A stretch of DNA of 64,000 nucleotides from Kocuria palustris. GTDB taxonomy: Bacteria > Actinomycetota > Actinomycetes > Actinomycetales > Micrococcaceae. Shown here piece by piece: positions 18,917 to 29,199 of the stretch. Each line of letters opens with the position of its first letter. The stretch's first letter is position 1. Both the position numbers and the translations under genes were made by a program. Below the pieces are notes generated by a model that was given only the letters and a program-made list of their open reading frames with translations, made no database searches and was not told where the DNA came from. Location of the stretch: positions 102,785 through 166,784 of the forward strand of contig NZ_VDOR01000003.1 of NCBI RefSeq assembly GCF_007666205.1, in the 5' to 3' direction.

Positions 18917-21571
18917 ATGGCTGACAACACGCAGGGCACAGACACGCCCACCACGATCACGGTCCCCGACAAGCCCGCCCTGGAGGGCCTCGAGGAGAAG
19001 TACTCGCAGCGCTGGCGCGAGCAGGGCACGTACGCCTTCCAGGAGGGCACCCCGCGCGAGCAGGTGTACTCGATCGACACCCCGCCGCCCACGGCCTCCG
19101 GCTCGCTGCACGTGGGCCACATGTTCTCGTACACGCAGACCGACGTCATCGCGCGCTATCAGCGGATGACCGGCAAGAACGTGTTCTACCCGCTGGGCTG
19201 GGACGACAACGGCCTGCCCACCGAGCGCCGCGTGCAGAACTACTACGGCGTGCGCTGCGATCCCTCCTACCCCTATGTCGAGGGCTACCGCCCGCCCGAG
19301 AAGCCCGCCAAGAACCAGCGCGACTGGGATGTGGTCTCCCGGCAGAACTTCATCGAGCTGTGCGAGGAGCTCGCGGTCGAGGACGAGAAGGTCTTCGAGC
19401 ACCTCTTCGCCTCGCTCGGGCTGTCGGTCGACTGGAACCGCACCTACCGCACGATCGACGACCACTCCCGCCGGGTGTCCCAGCTGGCGTTCCTCCGCGA
19501 CTTCCGGGCCGGGCACGCCTACATGGCCGAGGCCCCCACCATGTGGGACGTCACGTTCCGCACGGCCGTCGCGCAGGCGGAGATCGAGGACAAGGAGCGC
19601 GAAGGCGCCTTCCACCGCGTGGCGTTCCACCGCCCGGACGGGCAGAAGGTCTTCATCGAGACCACCCGCCCCGAGCTGCTGCCGGCCTGCGTCGCCCTGG
19701 TCGCCCACCCGGACGACGAGCGCTACCAGGACCTCATCGGCACGACCGTGCGCTCCCCGCTGTTCGACGTCGAGGTCGAGGTCCGGGCTCATCACCTCGC
19801 CAAGCCGGACAAGGGCTCCGGCATCGCCATGATCTGCACGTTCGGCGACCTCACCGACGTCACCTGGTGGCGCGAGCTCGAGCTGCCCACCCGTGCGCTG
19901 ATCGGGCGCGACGGCCGCTTCCTGGCGGAGCAGCCGTCGTGGATCGCCGACGGCGCCCCCGCCGAGCGCTACGGGAGCGTCGCGGGCAAGACTGTGTTCT
20001 CCGCCCAGCAGGCCGTCGTGGAGCTGCTGAGGGAGTCCGGCGACCTGGAGGGCGAGCCCCGGAGGATCACGCACCCCGTGAACTTCTACGAGAAGGGCGA
20101 CAAGCCGCTCGAGGTCGTCAGCTCCCGCCAGTGGTACATCCGCAACGGCGGCCGCGATCCGCAGCGCCGCGAGCGGCTGATCGAGCGCGGCCGGGAGATC
20201 GAGTGGCACCCGTCGTTCATGCGCTCGCGGTACGAGAACTGGATCGAGGGCCTCAACGGGGACTGGCTGGTCTCCCGTCAGCGCTTCTTCGGCGTGGCCA
20301 TCCCCGTCTGGTACCCCCTGGACGACCAGGACGAGCCGGACTACGACTCCCCCGTGCTGCCCGACGAGGACTCGCTGCCGGTCGACCCGGCAGCGCAGAC
20401 GCCTCCGGGATACACCGAGGACCAGCGCGACGTCCCCGGCGGCTTCACCGCCGATCCCGATGTGCTGGACACCTGGGCGACCTCGTCGCTCACCCCGCAG
20501 ATCGCCACGGGCTGGGAGACGGATCCGCAGCTGCACGCCGCGACGTTCCCCATGGATCTGCGCCCCCAGGGCCACGACATCATCCGCACCTGGCTCTTCT
20601 CGACCGCGGTGCGCGCCGAGTCCCTGGCCGGGTCCGTGCCGTGGCGCCACGCCGCGCTGTCGGGCTGGATCCTGGATCCGGACCGCAAGAAGATGTCCAA
20701 GTCCAAGGGCAACGTGGTGGTCCCCAACGAGGTGCTCGAGAAGTACGGCGCCGACGCCGTGCGCTACTGGGCGGCCTCGGCACGGCTGGGGGCGGACACC
20801 GCCTACGACGAGGGCCAGATGAAGATCGGCCGCCGACTGGCGATCAAGCTGCTCAACGCCTCGAAGTTCGTGCTCAACCAGGGCGTCACCGAGGCCTCGG
20901 TGCTGGGCTCCGGCGCCTCGGGCGGCGGCGCCGACCCGTCGGTGATCGTCAACGGGCTGGACCGCGCGCTGCTGGCGCGCCTGCGCGAGGTGACCGAGCA
21001 GGCCACCGAGTGGCTGGCCGGCTACGAGTACGCCCGATCGCTGCAGCTCATCGAGTCGTTCTTCTGGACCTTCACCGACGACTACGTCGAGCTGGTCAAG
21101 GACCGCGCCTACGGCGCTCAGGGCCCCGAGCAGCAGGCTTCGGTCCATGCCGCGCTGGCGACCGCCCTGGATGCGCTGCTGCGCCTGTTCGCGCCGTTCA
21201 TCCCGTTCGCGACCGAGGAGGTCTGGTCGTGGTGGCGCGCCGGGTCCGTGCACCGCACGTCGTGGCCGAGCGCCGAGTCCCTCGGGCAGGCCGACGACGC
21301 CGACCCCGAGGTCCTCGCGACCGTCGGCGCAGCGCTGTCCGGGCTGCGCAAGTCGAAGTCGGAGGCCAAGGTCAAGCAGCGCACCGAGGTGCTCTCGGCG
21401 ACCATCACGGCCCCGGCCGAGCAGGTCGCCCGGCTGCAGGCCGGCCTGGATGATCTGAAGGCCGCGGGCAACGCCCGCGAGCTCTCGGTCGTCGAGGGCG
21501 ATGCAGGGGATGCGCCGCTGCTGGTCGGGGACGTCCAGCTGGCCTCCCCGGAGGAGTCCCAGCAGGGCTGA
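18917..21571 (+). CDS. valS: Valyl-tRNA synthetase
   Basis: Class I synthetase that charges tRNA-Val and edits threonine. 884 residues, normal for the actinobacterial form. HVGH at residues 65-68 (PPPTASGSLHVGH), WDDNGLPTERRV after it, and KMSKS at 592-596. The C-terminal part (from about 790) is the anticodon and coiled-coil region, with SKSEAKVKQRTEV. Transcribed alone, divergent from urease, and ended by a perfect 16-bp hairpin. No T-box was seen in front. Confidence 0.97.
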   Translation: MADNTQGTDTPTTITVPDKPALEGLEEKYSQRWREQGTYAFQEGTPREQVYSIDTPPPTASGSLHVGHMFSYTQTDVIARYQRMTGKNVFYPLGWDDNGLPTERRVQNYYGVRCDPSYPYVEGYRPPEKPAKNQRDWDVVSRQNFIELCEELAVEDEKVFEHLFASLGLSVDWNRTYRTIDDHSRRVSQLAFLRDFRAGHAYMAEAPTMWDVTFRTAVAQAEIEDKEREGAFHRVAFHRPDGQKVFIETTRPELLPACVALVAHPDDERYQDLIGTTVRSPLFDVEVEVRAHHLAKPDKGSGIAMICTFGDLTDVTWWRELELPTRALIGRDGRFLAEQPSWIADGAPAERYGSVAGKTVFSAQQAVVELLRESGDLEGEPRRITHPVNFYEKGDKPLEVVSSRQWYIRNGGRDPQRRERLIERGREIEWHPSFMRSRYENWIEGLNGDWLVSRQRFFGVAIPVWYPLDDQDEPDYDSPVLPDEDSLPVDPAAQTPPGYTEDQRDVPGGFTADPDVLDTWATSSLTPQIATGWETDPQLHAATFPMDLRPQGHDIIRTWLFSTAVRAESLAGSVPWRHAALSGWILDPDRKKMSKSKGNVVVPNEVLEKYGADAVRYWAASARLGADTAYDEGQMKIGRRLAIKLLNASKFVLNQGVTEASVLGSGASGGGADPSVIVNGLDRALLARLREVTEQATEWLAGYEYARSLQLIESFFWTFTDDYVELVKDRAYGAQGPEQQASVHAALATALDALLRLFAPFIPFATEEVWSWWRAGSVHRTSWPSAESLGQADDADPEVLATVGAALSGLRKSKSEAKVKQRTEVLSATITAPAEQVARLQAGLDDLKAAGNARELSVVEGDAGDAPLLVGDVQLASPEESQQG

Positions 21572-21590
21572 TCCCCCGCTGGCCAGGCGC

Positions 21591-21632
21591 ATGACGAGGC
21601 CCCCGCACCGATCGGCGCGGGGGCCTCGTCAT
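21591..21632. terminator. Bidirectional terminator between valS and the DsbA-like gene
   Basis: Perfect 16-bp inverted repeat (left arm 21591-21606 ATGACGAGGCCCCCGC, right arm 21617-21632) around a 10-base loop that can itself fold. Set between convergent genes. Confidence 0.88.
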
Positions 21633-21682
21633 CGGCCCGCCGGGTCCGCGAGCGGCAGCTCTCGCCTCGGCGGCGCAGGTGC

Positions 21683-22285
21683 TCAGCTGAAGTCCGGGCC
21701 CTTCTCGCGGCCGCGCTTGAGCTCGTAGAAGCCCGGGTAGTCGGCCAGCGTCAGTGCGGCGTCCCAGATCTCGGCCGCCTGCTCGCCCTTGGGCGCAGGC
21801 GTGAAGACCGGACCGAAGAAGCCGGTCCCGTTCACGGCGATGCACGGGGTGCCGATGTCCTTGCCGGCCACCTTCTGGGCCGCCTCGGTGGACTCGCGCA
21901 GCGCGGCGTCGTAGTCGGTCGAGTCCTTGGCCTCGACCAGCTCCGCCGGCAGGCCGACCTCCTCGAGGGACTCCGTGATGATGTCCGTCAGGCGGTCGTC
22001 GCCGTAGCCGCCGGGGTGGCGGCGCGAGCCCATGGCGTCGTAGAGCTTCTTGCGGTACTCGTCGCCGTGCTTCTGCGCGGCGGCCTGGACCACGCGCACG
22101 AGCCACATGGACTCCTCGTGCCCGTGGTGCTGGTTGTCCGGGTTGTCCTCGTTGAGGATGCCCAGGGAGATGATGCGCCAGTCGACCTCGACATCGCGGC
22201 GCTGCTCGACCTCGCCCATCCAGCGAGAGGTCATCCAGGCCCAGGGGCACAGGGGATCGAACCAGAAGTCGACCTTGTCGGACAT
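21683..22285 (-). CDS. DsbA-family, mycothiol-dependent reductase-like protein
   Basis: 200-residue thioredoxin-fold protein with a helical insert, resembling the actinobacterial Rv2466c group (mycothiol-dependent nitroreductase). Active-site motif FDPLCPWAW at residues about 9-17: the first cysteine is present, but the position of the usual second cysteine (CPWC) is alanine, so it would work as a one-cysteine enzyme with mycothiol. Also typical are GTPCIAVNG (cis-proline loop) and GFFGPV. Start 22285 has GAAGGAG upstream. Cytosolic; no signal peptide. Confidence 0.88.
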   Translation of the reverse strand: MSDKVDFWFDPLCPWAWMTSRWMGEVEQRRDVEVDWRIISLGILNEDNPDNQHHGHEESMWLVRVVQAAAQKHGDEYRKKLYDAMGSRRHPGGYGDDRLTDIITESLEEVGLPAELVEAKDSTDYDAALRESTEAAQKVAGKDIGTPCIAVNGTGFFGPVFTPAPKGEQAAEIWDAALTLADYPGFYELKRGREKGPDFS

Positions 22286-22461
22286 GATCACTCCTTCTCG
22301 GCGGCGAGGCATCGCCGCTTGTGCGGGGGCGGCCGCCCCGGGACCGGACGCGGCCATCGGGTCCAACCTATGACGCGCGCGCCGCGAGGATCGGAGCGTC
22401 CGCTGACAGCGTGACGGTGCGTGTCGACTCCGCGAACGCACCGGGGCGGAGAGGATGCCGC

Positions 22462-23748
<1,287 letters not shown>

Positions 23749-23828
23749 GATGCTCTCCTTCTGCAGGCGGCTGCCGCGCCCGGGATGCGGGCGTGCGGGG
23801 ACGAGCGCCGGTCGGCGCTGACGGGACC

Positions 23829-23857
23829 ACGATACGCGAGGGGTCACGGGGGCCCAA
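23829..23857 (-). promoter_or_regulatory. Candidate clpX promoter
   Basis: Minus-strand TTGGGC (23852-23857) and TATCGT (23829-23834) separated by 17 bases, about 80 bases before the clpX start and downstream of the clpP2 terminator. Weak match, supported by position. Confidence 0.4.
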
Positions 23858-23916
23858 CACGATGACCGTCCATGGGGTGTCGGCGATCGGGGTCGAGGGA
23901 CGGGCCGCGGGGACGG

Positions 23917-23953
23917 CGAAGGGGCGATGCGCTCGCGGCGCATCGCCCCTTCG
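23917..23953 (-). terminator. Terminator after clpP2
   Basis: Perfect 16-bp inverted repeat CGAAGGGGCGATGCGC / GCGCATCGCCCCTTCG with a 5-base loop, 41 bases downstream of the clpP2 stop. Confidence 0.88.
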
Positions 23954-23993
23954 TGCGGATGGCTGTCTCAGCGGGCTGCGGGAGCCCGACCGG

Positions 23994-24689
23994 TCACGGG
24001 GTGACGGTCTTGGGCTTGACGGCCTTGCGGGAGTCGAGGACGTGGTCGACGATCCCGTACTCCTTGGCCTCGGCGGCGGTCAGGATCTTGTCGCGCTCGA
24101 TGTCGCGGTTGACCTGCTCGGAGGTCTTGCCCGTGTGCAGCGCCATGGTGTCCTCGAGCCACGAGCGCATGCGCATGATCTCGTTGGCCTGGATCTCGAT
24201 GTCCGAGGCCTGTCCGCCGCCCTGGCCCTGCATGGCCGGCTGGTGGATCAGCACGCGCGCATTCGGCAGCGCCAGGCGCTTGCCCGGGGTGCCGGCGGCG
24301 AGCAGGACCGAGGCGGCCGAGGCGGCCTGGCCCAGGCACACGGTCTGGATCTCCGGGCGGATGAACTGCATCGTGTCGTAGATGGCCGTCATGGCGGTGA
24401 ACGAGCCGCCCGGGGAGTTGATGTACATGGTGATGTCGCGGTCCGAGTCCTGGGCCTCGAGCACCAGCAGCTGCGCCATGACGTCGTCCGCGGAGGCGTC
24501 GTCGACCTGGACGCCCAGGAAGACGATGCGGTCCTCGAACAGCTTGGTGTACGGGTTCTGACGGCGGTAGCCGTAAGGGGTCCGCTCCTCGAAGTCCGGC
24601 AGGACGTAGCGGGAGGAGGGCAGGTGGGACGCGGTGGAGCCGGCGCCGTAGGCGGCGGCCTGTGCGTGGGGGCTGTGCATGGAAGTCAT
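23994..24689 (-). CDS. clpP2: ATP-dependent Clp protease proteolytic subunit ClpP2
   Basis: Serine protease subunit of the heteromeric ClpP1P2 barrel. 231 residues with an N-terminal extension of about 45. Catalytic Ser124 in GQAAS and His149 in VLIHQP; substrate-strand region [12 protein letters not shown]. In actinobacteria ClpP2 is the face that docks ClpX or ClpC, and the hydrophobic-pocket role is inferred from this family knowledge. Second gene after clpP1 with a 41-base gap. Confidence 0.95.
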   Translation of the reverse strand: MTSMHSPHAQAAAYGAGSTASHLPSSRYVLPDFEERTPYGYRRQNPYTKLFEDRIVFLGVQVDDASADDVMAQLLVLEAQDSDRDITMYINSPGGSFTAMTAIYDTMQFIRPEIQTVCLGQAASAASVLLAAGTPGKRLALPNARVLIHQPAMQGQGGGQASDIEIQANEIMRMRSWLEDTMALHTGKTSEQVNRDIERDKILTAAEAKEYGIVDHVLDSRKAVKPKTVTP

Positions 24690-24730
24690 CCTCGGTTCCT
24701 TCGGAGAGTCTGCTGCGATCCGGTGCGGGC

Positions 24731-25360
24731 TCAGGACTCGGAGTCCTTCATGGTGCCGCCGCCTCCCGAGACGCCCGAGGCGTTCGAGGCGATGTGGTCG
24801 AAGAAGCCGTACTCGAGCGCGCGCTCCGCGGTGAACCAGTTGTCGCGGTCGTTGTCCTCGAGGATCTTCTCGACCGACTGCCCGGTCTGCTCGGCGGTCA
24901 GCTCCGCCAGGCGCTGCTTCATGTCCATGATCAGCTCGGCCTGGGTGCGCACGTCCGAGGCGGTGCCGCCCATGCCGCCCGAGGGCTGGTGCATGAGGAT
25001 GCGCGTGTTCGGGGTCGCGTAGCGCTTGCCGGGCGTTCCCGACGAGAGCAGGAACTGCCCCATGGACGCGGCCAGGCCGGTGGCCACGGTCACGACGTCG
25101 TTCGGGATCAGCTGCATCGTGTCGTAGATGGACATCCCGGCGGTGACCGAGCCGCCCGGGGAGTTGATGTAGAGGTAGATGTCCGCCTCCGGGTCCTCCG
25201 CGGAGAGCAGGAGCATCTGGGAGCAGATCAGGTTCGCATTGCGGTCCTCGACCTGCGCGCCGAGCCAGATGATGCGCTCGCGGAGCAGGCGGTTGTAGAC
25301 GTAGTCGTCCTGGCCCATGGGCCCGGGCGTGGTCTCCATTCGCGGCTGCGACGAAGTCAT
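24731..25360 (-). CDS. clpP1: ATP-dependent Clp protease proteolytic subunit ClpP1
   Basis: 209 residues from ATG 25360 (AGAGGA seven bases upstream); in-frame ATGs at 25393 and 25405 would add up to 15 residues and cannot be excluded. Catalytic Ser99 in GLAASMG and His124 in ILMHQP, with [12 protein letters not shown]. The C-terminal tail [12 protein letters not shown] is flexible. Partner of ClpP2, with which it is expected to form mixed rings; the pair forms an operon downstream of the trigger factor gene. Confidence 0.95.
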   Translation of the reverse strand: MTSSQPRMETTPGPMGQDDYVYNRLLRERIIWLGAQVEDRNANLICSQMLLLSAEDPEADIYLYINSPGGSVTAGMSIYDTMQLIPNDVVTVATGLAASMGQFLLSSGTPGKRYATPNTRILMHQPSGGMGGTASDVRTQAELIMDMKQRLAELTAEQTGQSVEKILEDNDRDNWFTAERALEYGFFDHIASNASGVSGGGGTMKDSES

Positions 25361-25536
25361 GGGTGCGTCCTCTTCTCGGGGGTCGTTCTGCATCGCCTCC
25401 GACACTAATCCGGCGGCGGGCCGCCGCGGGGAGCTCGGCGGCGGTGTTCGCTGTTGGCTGTCCCGCCCGGGCAGGGCCGCCCGCTCGGCCCGGACGGGCC
25501 GCGATCGCGGCCTGCCGCCGCGCCCGAGGACGACGA

Positions 25537-25570
25537 CGGCGCCCCGTCCGATCGCTCGGGCGGGGCGCCG
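25537..25570 (-). terminator. Terminator after tig
   Basis: Hairpin of about 15 bp (left arm CGGCGCCCCG at 25537-25546, right arm 25561-25570, with inner pairs) closed by a TCGC tetraloop, 51 bases past the tig stop. The rest of the 260-base tig-clpP1 gap shows only GC-rich sequence. Confidence 0.75.
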
Positions 25571-25620
25571 ACGGCCCGGCTGGCGGCCCCCTCGGTCAGG
25601 GGCGCGGCGCCGGGATCAGA

Positions 25621-26994
25621 TCACTTGGCGTCGTCCGGCTCGACGATCTCGTCGGCCTCGACGGCGGCCTCGGAGGCGGCGGCCTCCGAGCTCTCCTCCG
25701 CGGAGGCGTTCGCCGGGGTCACGAAGTCGGTCAGGTCGACGGGCTTGCCGTCGGAGTCCGAGACGGTCGCGTACTCCAGGACCTTCGCCAGGGCCTTGCG
25801 GCGGCGGACCTCGCCGACCATCATGCCGGCCTGGCCGGAGCCGTCGAGCATCTGGGCGAACTGGTTCGGGTCCATGCCGTACTGCTGCGAGGTCGTCACG
25901 ATGTAGTCGATCAGCTCGGACTGCTCGACGCCGATCTCCTCGGCGTCGGCGACCGCGTCCAGGATGATCTCGTTGCGGAACGCCGCGCGGGCGTTGTCGC
26001 GGACCTCCTCGCGGTGCTCCGGGGTGTCGTGCCCGGCCTCCGCGTTCGGGTTGTTGAAGTGCTGCTCGAGCTGGTCCTCGATGACCGAGTCCGGGACCTC
26101 GATCTCGACCAGCTCGACGAGCCTGTCCAGGACCTTGTCGCGGGCCTCGATGCCCTGCTCGACGACCACGGAGTCGGCGGCCTGCTTCTTCAGGTCGGCG
26201 CGCAGCTCCTCGATGGTGTCGAACTCGGAGGCCATCTGGGCGAAGTCGTCGTCGGCCTCGGGCAGCTCGCGCTCCTTGACGGCCGTGACCTTGACCTTGA
26301 CGGTCGCGTCCTGGCCCGAGTGCTCGCCGCCGGCCAGCTTGGTCTCGAAGGTCGCGTCCTCGTCGGCGGACAGGCCGGTGATGGCCTCGTCCATGCCCTC
26401 GAGCATGTTGCCGGAGCCGATCTGGTACGAGAGGTCGTTCGCGGCGTCGACCTCCTCGTCGTCGATGAGGGCCTGGAGGTCCAGGGTCACGAAGTCGCCG
26501 TCGGCGGCCGGGCGGTCGATGGTCTTGAGCGTGCCGAAGCGGCCGCGCAGCTCGTCGAGGGCCTCGGTCTCGTCGGCGTCCTCGGCATCGCGCGCCTCGA
26601 CCTCGACGGTCAGGCCCTTGTACTCGGGCAGCTCGATCTCCGGGCGCACGGTGACCTCGACGGTCGCCTTGACGTCGGCCTCGCGGGACTCGGAGGTGGG
26701 CTGCTGGGTGAGCTCGAGCTTGGGCTGCGCGATCGGGGTGAGCTCGTTCTCGGCCAGCGCCTGCTGGAAGAACGCGTCCATGGCCTCGTTGATCGAGTTC
26801 TCGACGACGAAGTCGTAGCCCACGCGCTGCTCGATCAGCTTCGCGGGGACCTTGCCCTTGCGGAAGCCCGGCACCTGGATCTGGTCAGCCAGGGACTTGT
26901 AGGTGCGGTCGAGGTACGGCTTGAGCTCCGCGAAGGGGATCTCCAGCTCGATCTTGGCCTGGGTGGGGCTGACTTTCTCGACGGTGCTCTGCAC
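25621..26994 (-). CDS. tig: Trigger factor
   Basis: Ribosome-bound chaperone and prolyl isomerase, 457 residues from GTG 26994 (GAGGAG upstream). N-terminal ribosome-binding domain with the signature [17 protein letters not shown] (family GFRxGxxP), a central FKBP-type domain (about 150-240) and a long C-terminal helical arm. The C-terminus is acidic and alanine-rich ([17 protein letters not shown]), common in actinobacteria. The frame is open upstream through the tRNA, which is a GC artefact. Confidence 0.95.
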   Translation of the reverse strand: MQSTVEKVSPTQAKIELEIPFAELKPYLDRTYKSLADQIQVPGFRKGKVPAKLIEQRVGYDFVVENSINEAMDAFFQQALAENELTPIAQPKLELTQQPTSESREADVKATVEVTVRPEIELPEYKGLTVEVEARDAEDADETEALDELRGRFGTLKTIDRPAADGDFVTLDLQALIDDEEVDAANDLSYQIGSGNMLEGMDEAITGLSADEDATFETKLAGGEHSGQDATVKVKVTAVKERELPEADDDFAQMASEFDTIEELRADLKKQAADSVVVEQGIEARDKVLDRLVELVEIEVPDSVIEDQLEQHFNNPNAEAGHDTPEHREEVRDNARAAFRNEIILDAVADAEEIGVEQSELIDYIVTTSQQYGMDPNQFAQMLDGSGQAGMMVGEVRRRKALAKVLEYATVSDSDGKPVDLTDFVTPANASAEESSEAAASEAAVEADEIVEPDDAK

Positions 26995-27128
26995 TGGCGA
27001 TGCACTCCTCAGTGGATTCGGATCGGTGATGATGCGTCTGCTGCTTGCCCTGGGCCCGTCGCCGGACCGCGGGCACGGACGGCGTCCTCGCCGGGCCCGC
27101 GCGGAACGCGCGAAGACGGGGACAGGCG

Positions 27129-27201
27129 TCGGGGTGACAGGACTCGAACCTGCGATCTCCTGCTCCCAAAGCAGGCGCGCTAGCCACTGCGCTACACCCC
27201 G
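27129..27201 (-). tRNA. tRNA-Pro (UGG)
   Basis: 73-base cloverleaf on the minus strand: acceptor CGGGGTG pairs with CACCCCG, discriminator A, D arm GCGC/GCGC, anticodon arm CCTGC-TTTGGGA-GCAGG with TGG, and T arm with TTCGAGT. CCA is not encoded. It lies just upstream of tig on the same strand. Confidence 0.97.
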
Positions 27202-27383
27202 TGGGCGACCGGCGCCGCGCATGGGGAAGCTCCCTCGTCGGAGCCGGGGGCACATGCTGCGGGCCCGCTGACCGTCCGCGGCGCCCGTGCCTGGGCACGG
27301 ACATCACACGAGTCTAGCCGCACGCGCCGACGCGCCGCACCCGAGCACGCGCGGGCCGGTTTGCCGGGGCAGAGCGGGTGGGG

Positions 27384-27389
27384 TAGTTT
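27384..27389 (+). promoter_or_regulatory. Candidate -10 for tRNA-Gly
   Basis: TAGTTT 40 bases before the tRNA-Gly 5' end, giving a short leader. No clear -35. Confidence 0.4.
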
Positions 27390-27429
27390 CGTCGACGCCC
27401 GCGCTCCCCGGATCGGGGAGCGCATGCGC

Positions 27430-27500
27430 GGGGATGTAGCTCAATGGTAGAGCCTCTGTCTTCCAAACAGATTACGCGGGTTCGATTCCCGTCATCCCCT
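27430..27500 (+). tRNA. tRNA-Gly (UCC)
   Basis: 71-base cloverleaf: acceptor GGGGATG/CATCCCC, D arm GCTC/GAGC, anticodon arm TCTGT-CTTCCAA-ACAGA with TCC, T arm GCGGG-TTCGATT-CCCGT, discriminator T. CCA is not encoded. Followed by a strong hairpin. Confidence 0.97.
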
Positions 27501-27513
27501 CCGCGAGGCGGTT

Positions 27514-27549
27514 CGAGGGCCCGGCGATCCGATGATCGCCGGGCCCTCG
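27514..27549. terminator. Bidirectional terminator for tRNA-Gly and the nei-type gene
   Basis: Perfect 16-bp inverted repeat (left arm CGAGGGCCCGGCGATC, 27514-27529; right arm 27534-27549) with loop CGAT. It lies between the convergent tRNA-Gly and glycosylase genes. Confidence 0.9.
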
Positions 27550-27555
27550 CCGTGC

Positions 27556-28485
27556 TCACGCCGCGAGCGGCTGGCAGCTCGGGCACCAGAACAGCGCACG
27601 GCCCGCCAGGTCCTGGCGCTGCACGGCGGTCCCGCAGCGTCGGCAGGGCTGACCGGCCCGGCCGTACACGTAGTTCGCATGGTCGGGCCAGACCTCGACC
27701 TCGTCGATGCCGGGCCGGTCCTGCGGGTCGGTCGTCACGATCCGGCCCAGCCGCACGCCGGTGCGCATGAGTGCGGCGTTCTCGGACCACAGCGCCTCGA
27801 GCAGCTCCCGCGGGGCCGAGGCGCCGGGCAGGAACGGATCCGTGCCCTGCCGGAACAGCGACTCCGCGCGGAAGATGTTGCCCACTCCGGCGATCACCGT
27901 CTGCTCCATGAGCAGCACCCCTATCGGCCGCCGGCTCCTGGCGGCGCGCTCGAGGAAGACCTCCGGGTCGGCGTCGGGATCCAGCGGGTCCGGTCCGAGC
28001 CGGGCCTCCGCGGCGGCGGCCTCCTCGGGCGTCTCCGCCGTGCAGAGGGCGGGCCCGCGCAGATCCGCCCAGCCGTGGTCGCCGGCCAGCCGCACGCGCA
28101 CGGCGCCCACGGGCTCATCGGGGATGACCCGGCCGTCGTCGTCGGGCCGGACCGCCTGGAGGGAGTCCTCGGTCTCGCGCTCCCCCACCCGCCGCGGCGC
28201 GCCGATGCTGGAGGCCGCGGAGAACTCGGCGTCGCCGGCGAAGCTCCAGGCGCCGTAGATGCCCAGGTGCGAGCGCAGCACGAGGACGTCGTCGGGATCC
28301 TCCGCGGCAGTCAGCTCCAGGAGCAGCTGCTTGCCGTGGGCCCGGGAGCGGCCGAGACGACGGCCGTCGAGCATCGCGGCGCCGTCGGAGAACCGGCCCT
28401 GCGGACTGGACACGGACAGGATCTGCCCGCCGAAGACGTCCCCGAGCTGCGCGGCCAGCCGGTGGACGGAATGCCCCTCGGGCAC
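27556..28485 (-). CDS. nei: Fpg/Nei family DNA glycosylase (endonuclease VIII-like)
   Basis: Base-excision repair enzyme of 309 residues that removes oxidised pyrimidines and cuts the backbone by beta/delta-elimination. After the initiator Met, Pro2 and Glu3 (MPEGHSVHRL) are the catalytic pair; the family helix-two-turn-helix region IAGVGNIFRAE and a C-terminal zinc finger (CRRCG and CPSC) are intact. The start GHSVHR fits Nei2-type proteins of actinobacteria rather than Fpg. It follows rpiB by four bases, so the two are co-transcribed. Confidence 0.93.
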   Translation of the reverse strand: MPEGHSVHRLAAQLGDVFGGQILSVSSPQGRFSDGAAMLDGRRLGRSRAHGKQLLLELTAAEDPDDVLVLRSHLGIYGAWSFAGDAEFSAASSIGAPRRVGERETEDSLQAVRPDDDGRVIPDEPVGAVRVRLAGDHGWADLRGPALCTAETPEEAAAAEARLGPDPLDPDADPEVFLERAARSRRPIGVLLMEQTVIAGVGNIFRAESLFRQGTDPFLPGASAPRELLEALWSENAALMRTGVRLGRIVTTDPQDRPGIDEVEVWPDHANYVYGRAGQPCRRCGTAVQRQDLAGRALFWCPSCQPLAA

Positions 28486-28489
28486 GGCC

Positions 28490-28999
28490 TCAGCCCCGGT
28501 GGGGGCGGGCGGTGACCTGATCGAGGCGCCCCGCGACCGTACCGGTGCGCTCGAACTCGCCGATCTGGGCGATGCGGCGGGAGTGGCGCTCGTCGCCGGA
28601 GAAGGGCTCGTCCAGGAACGCGAGCACGATCTCCAGGCCCTCCTCGCGCGTGTGCTGCCGCCCGCCCAGGGCGACCACCTGGGCGTCGTTGTGCTGGCGG
28701 GCCAGCTCGGCGGTCGCGATCGACCATGCGAGCGCCGCCCGGATCCCGGGGACCTTGTTGGCGGCCATCTGCTCTCCGTTGCCGGATCCGCCCAGCACGA
28801 TGCCCAGGGAGTCCAGACCGGCCGCGCGGTCCTCGACCACGGCCTGCGCGGCGTGGATGCAGAAGGACGGGTAGTCGTCGAGGGGATCGTACTCCTGCGG
28901 GCCGTGGTCGATCAGCTCGAAGCCGCGCTGCGACAGCTGCTCCACGAGGTACTGGGACAGCTCCATTCCGGCGTGGTCCGTGGCGATGTGCACGCGCAT
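28490..28999 (-). CDS. rpiB: Ribose-5-phosphate isomerase B
   Basis: Interconverts ribose-5-phosphate and ribulose-5-phosphate in the pentose phosphate pathway. 169 residues (RpiB/LacAB fold). Typical motifs: IATDHAGMELSQYL, DYPSFC, VLGGSGNGEQMAANKVPGIR and ARQHNDAQVVALGGR. The anion-hole GSGNGEQ replaces the GTGxG-type cysteine site in the way seen for actinobacterial enzymes. Pairs with the downstream glycosylase gene. Confidence 0.95.
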   Translation of the reverse strand: MRVHIATDHAGMELSQYLVEQLSQRGFELIDHGPQEYDPLDDYPSFCIHAAQAVVEDRAAGLDSLGIVLGGSGNGEQMAANKVPGIRAALAWSIATAELARQHNDAQVVALGGRQHTREEGLEIVLAFLDEPFSGDERHSRRIAQIGEFERTGTVAGRLDQVTARPHRG

Positions 29000-29199
29000 G
29001 TGCGCTCAGCTCCTAGGGGTCTCCGACGGGCGCTCGGGCGGCGCCCCTGATGCTCGGGCCAGCCTAGTCCCCGGATCCCCCGGACAGGGCCCGTGGCATC
29101 ATGGACAGAACGCCCGGACGGCCCCGCCCCCGTCAGTGCCCCAGCACCGAGACCCGTCGCCCGGCCGAGAAGGCTGACCCGTCCCGAAAGGACCCCATC

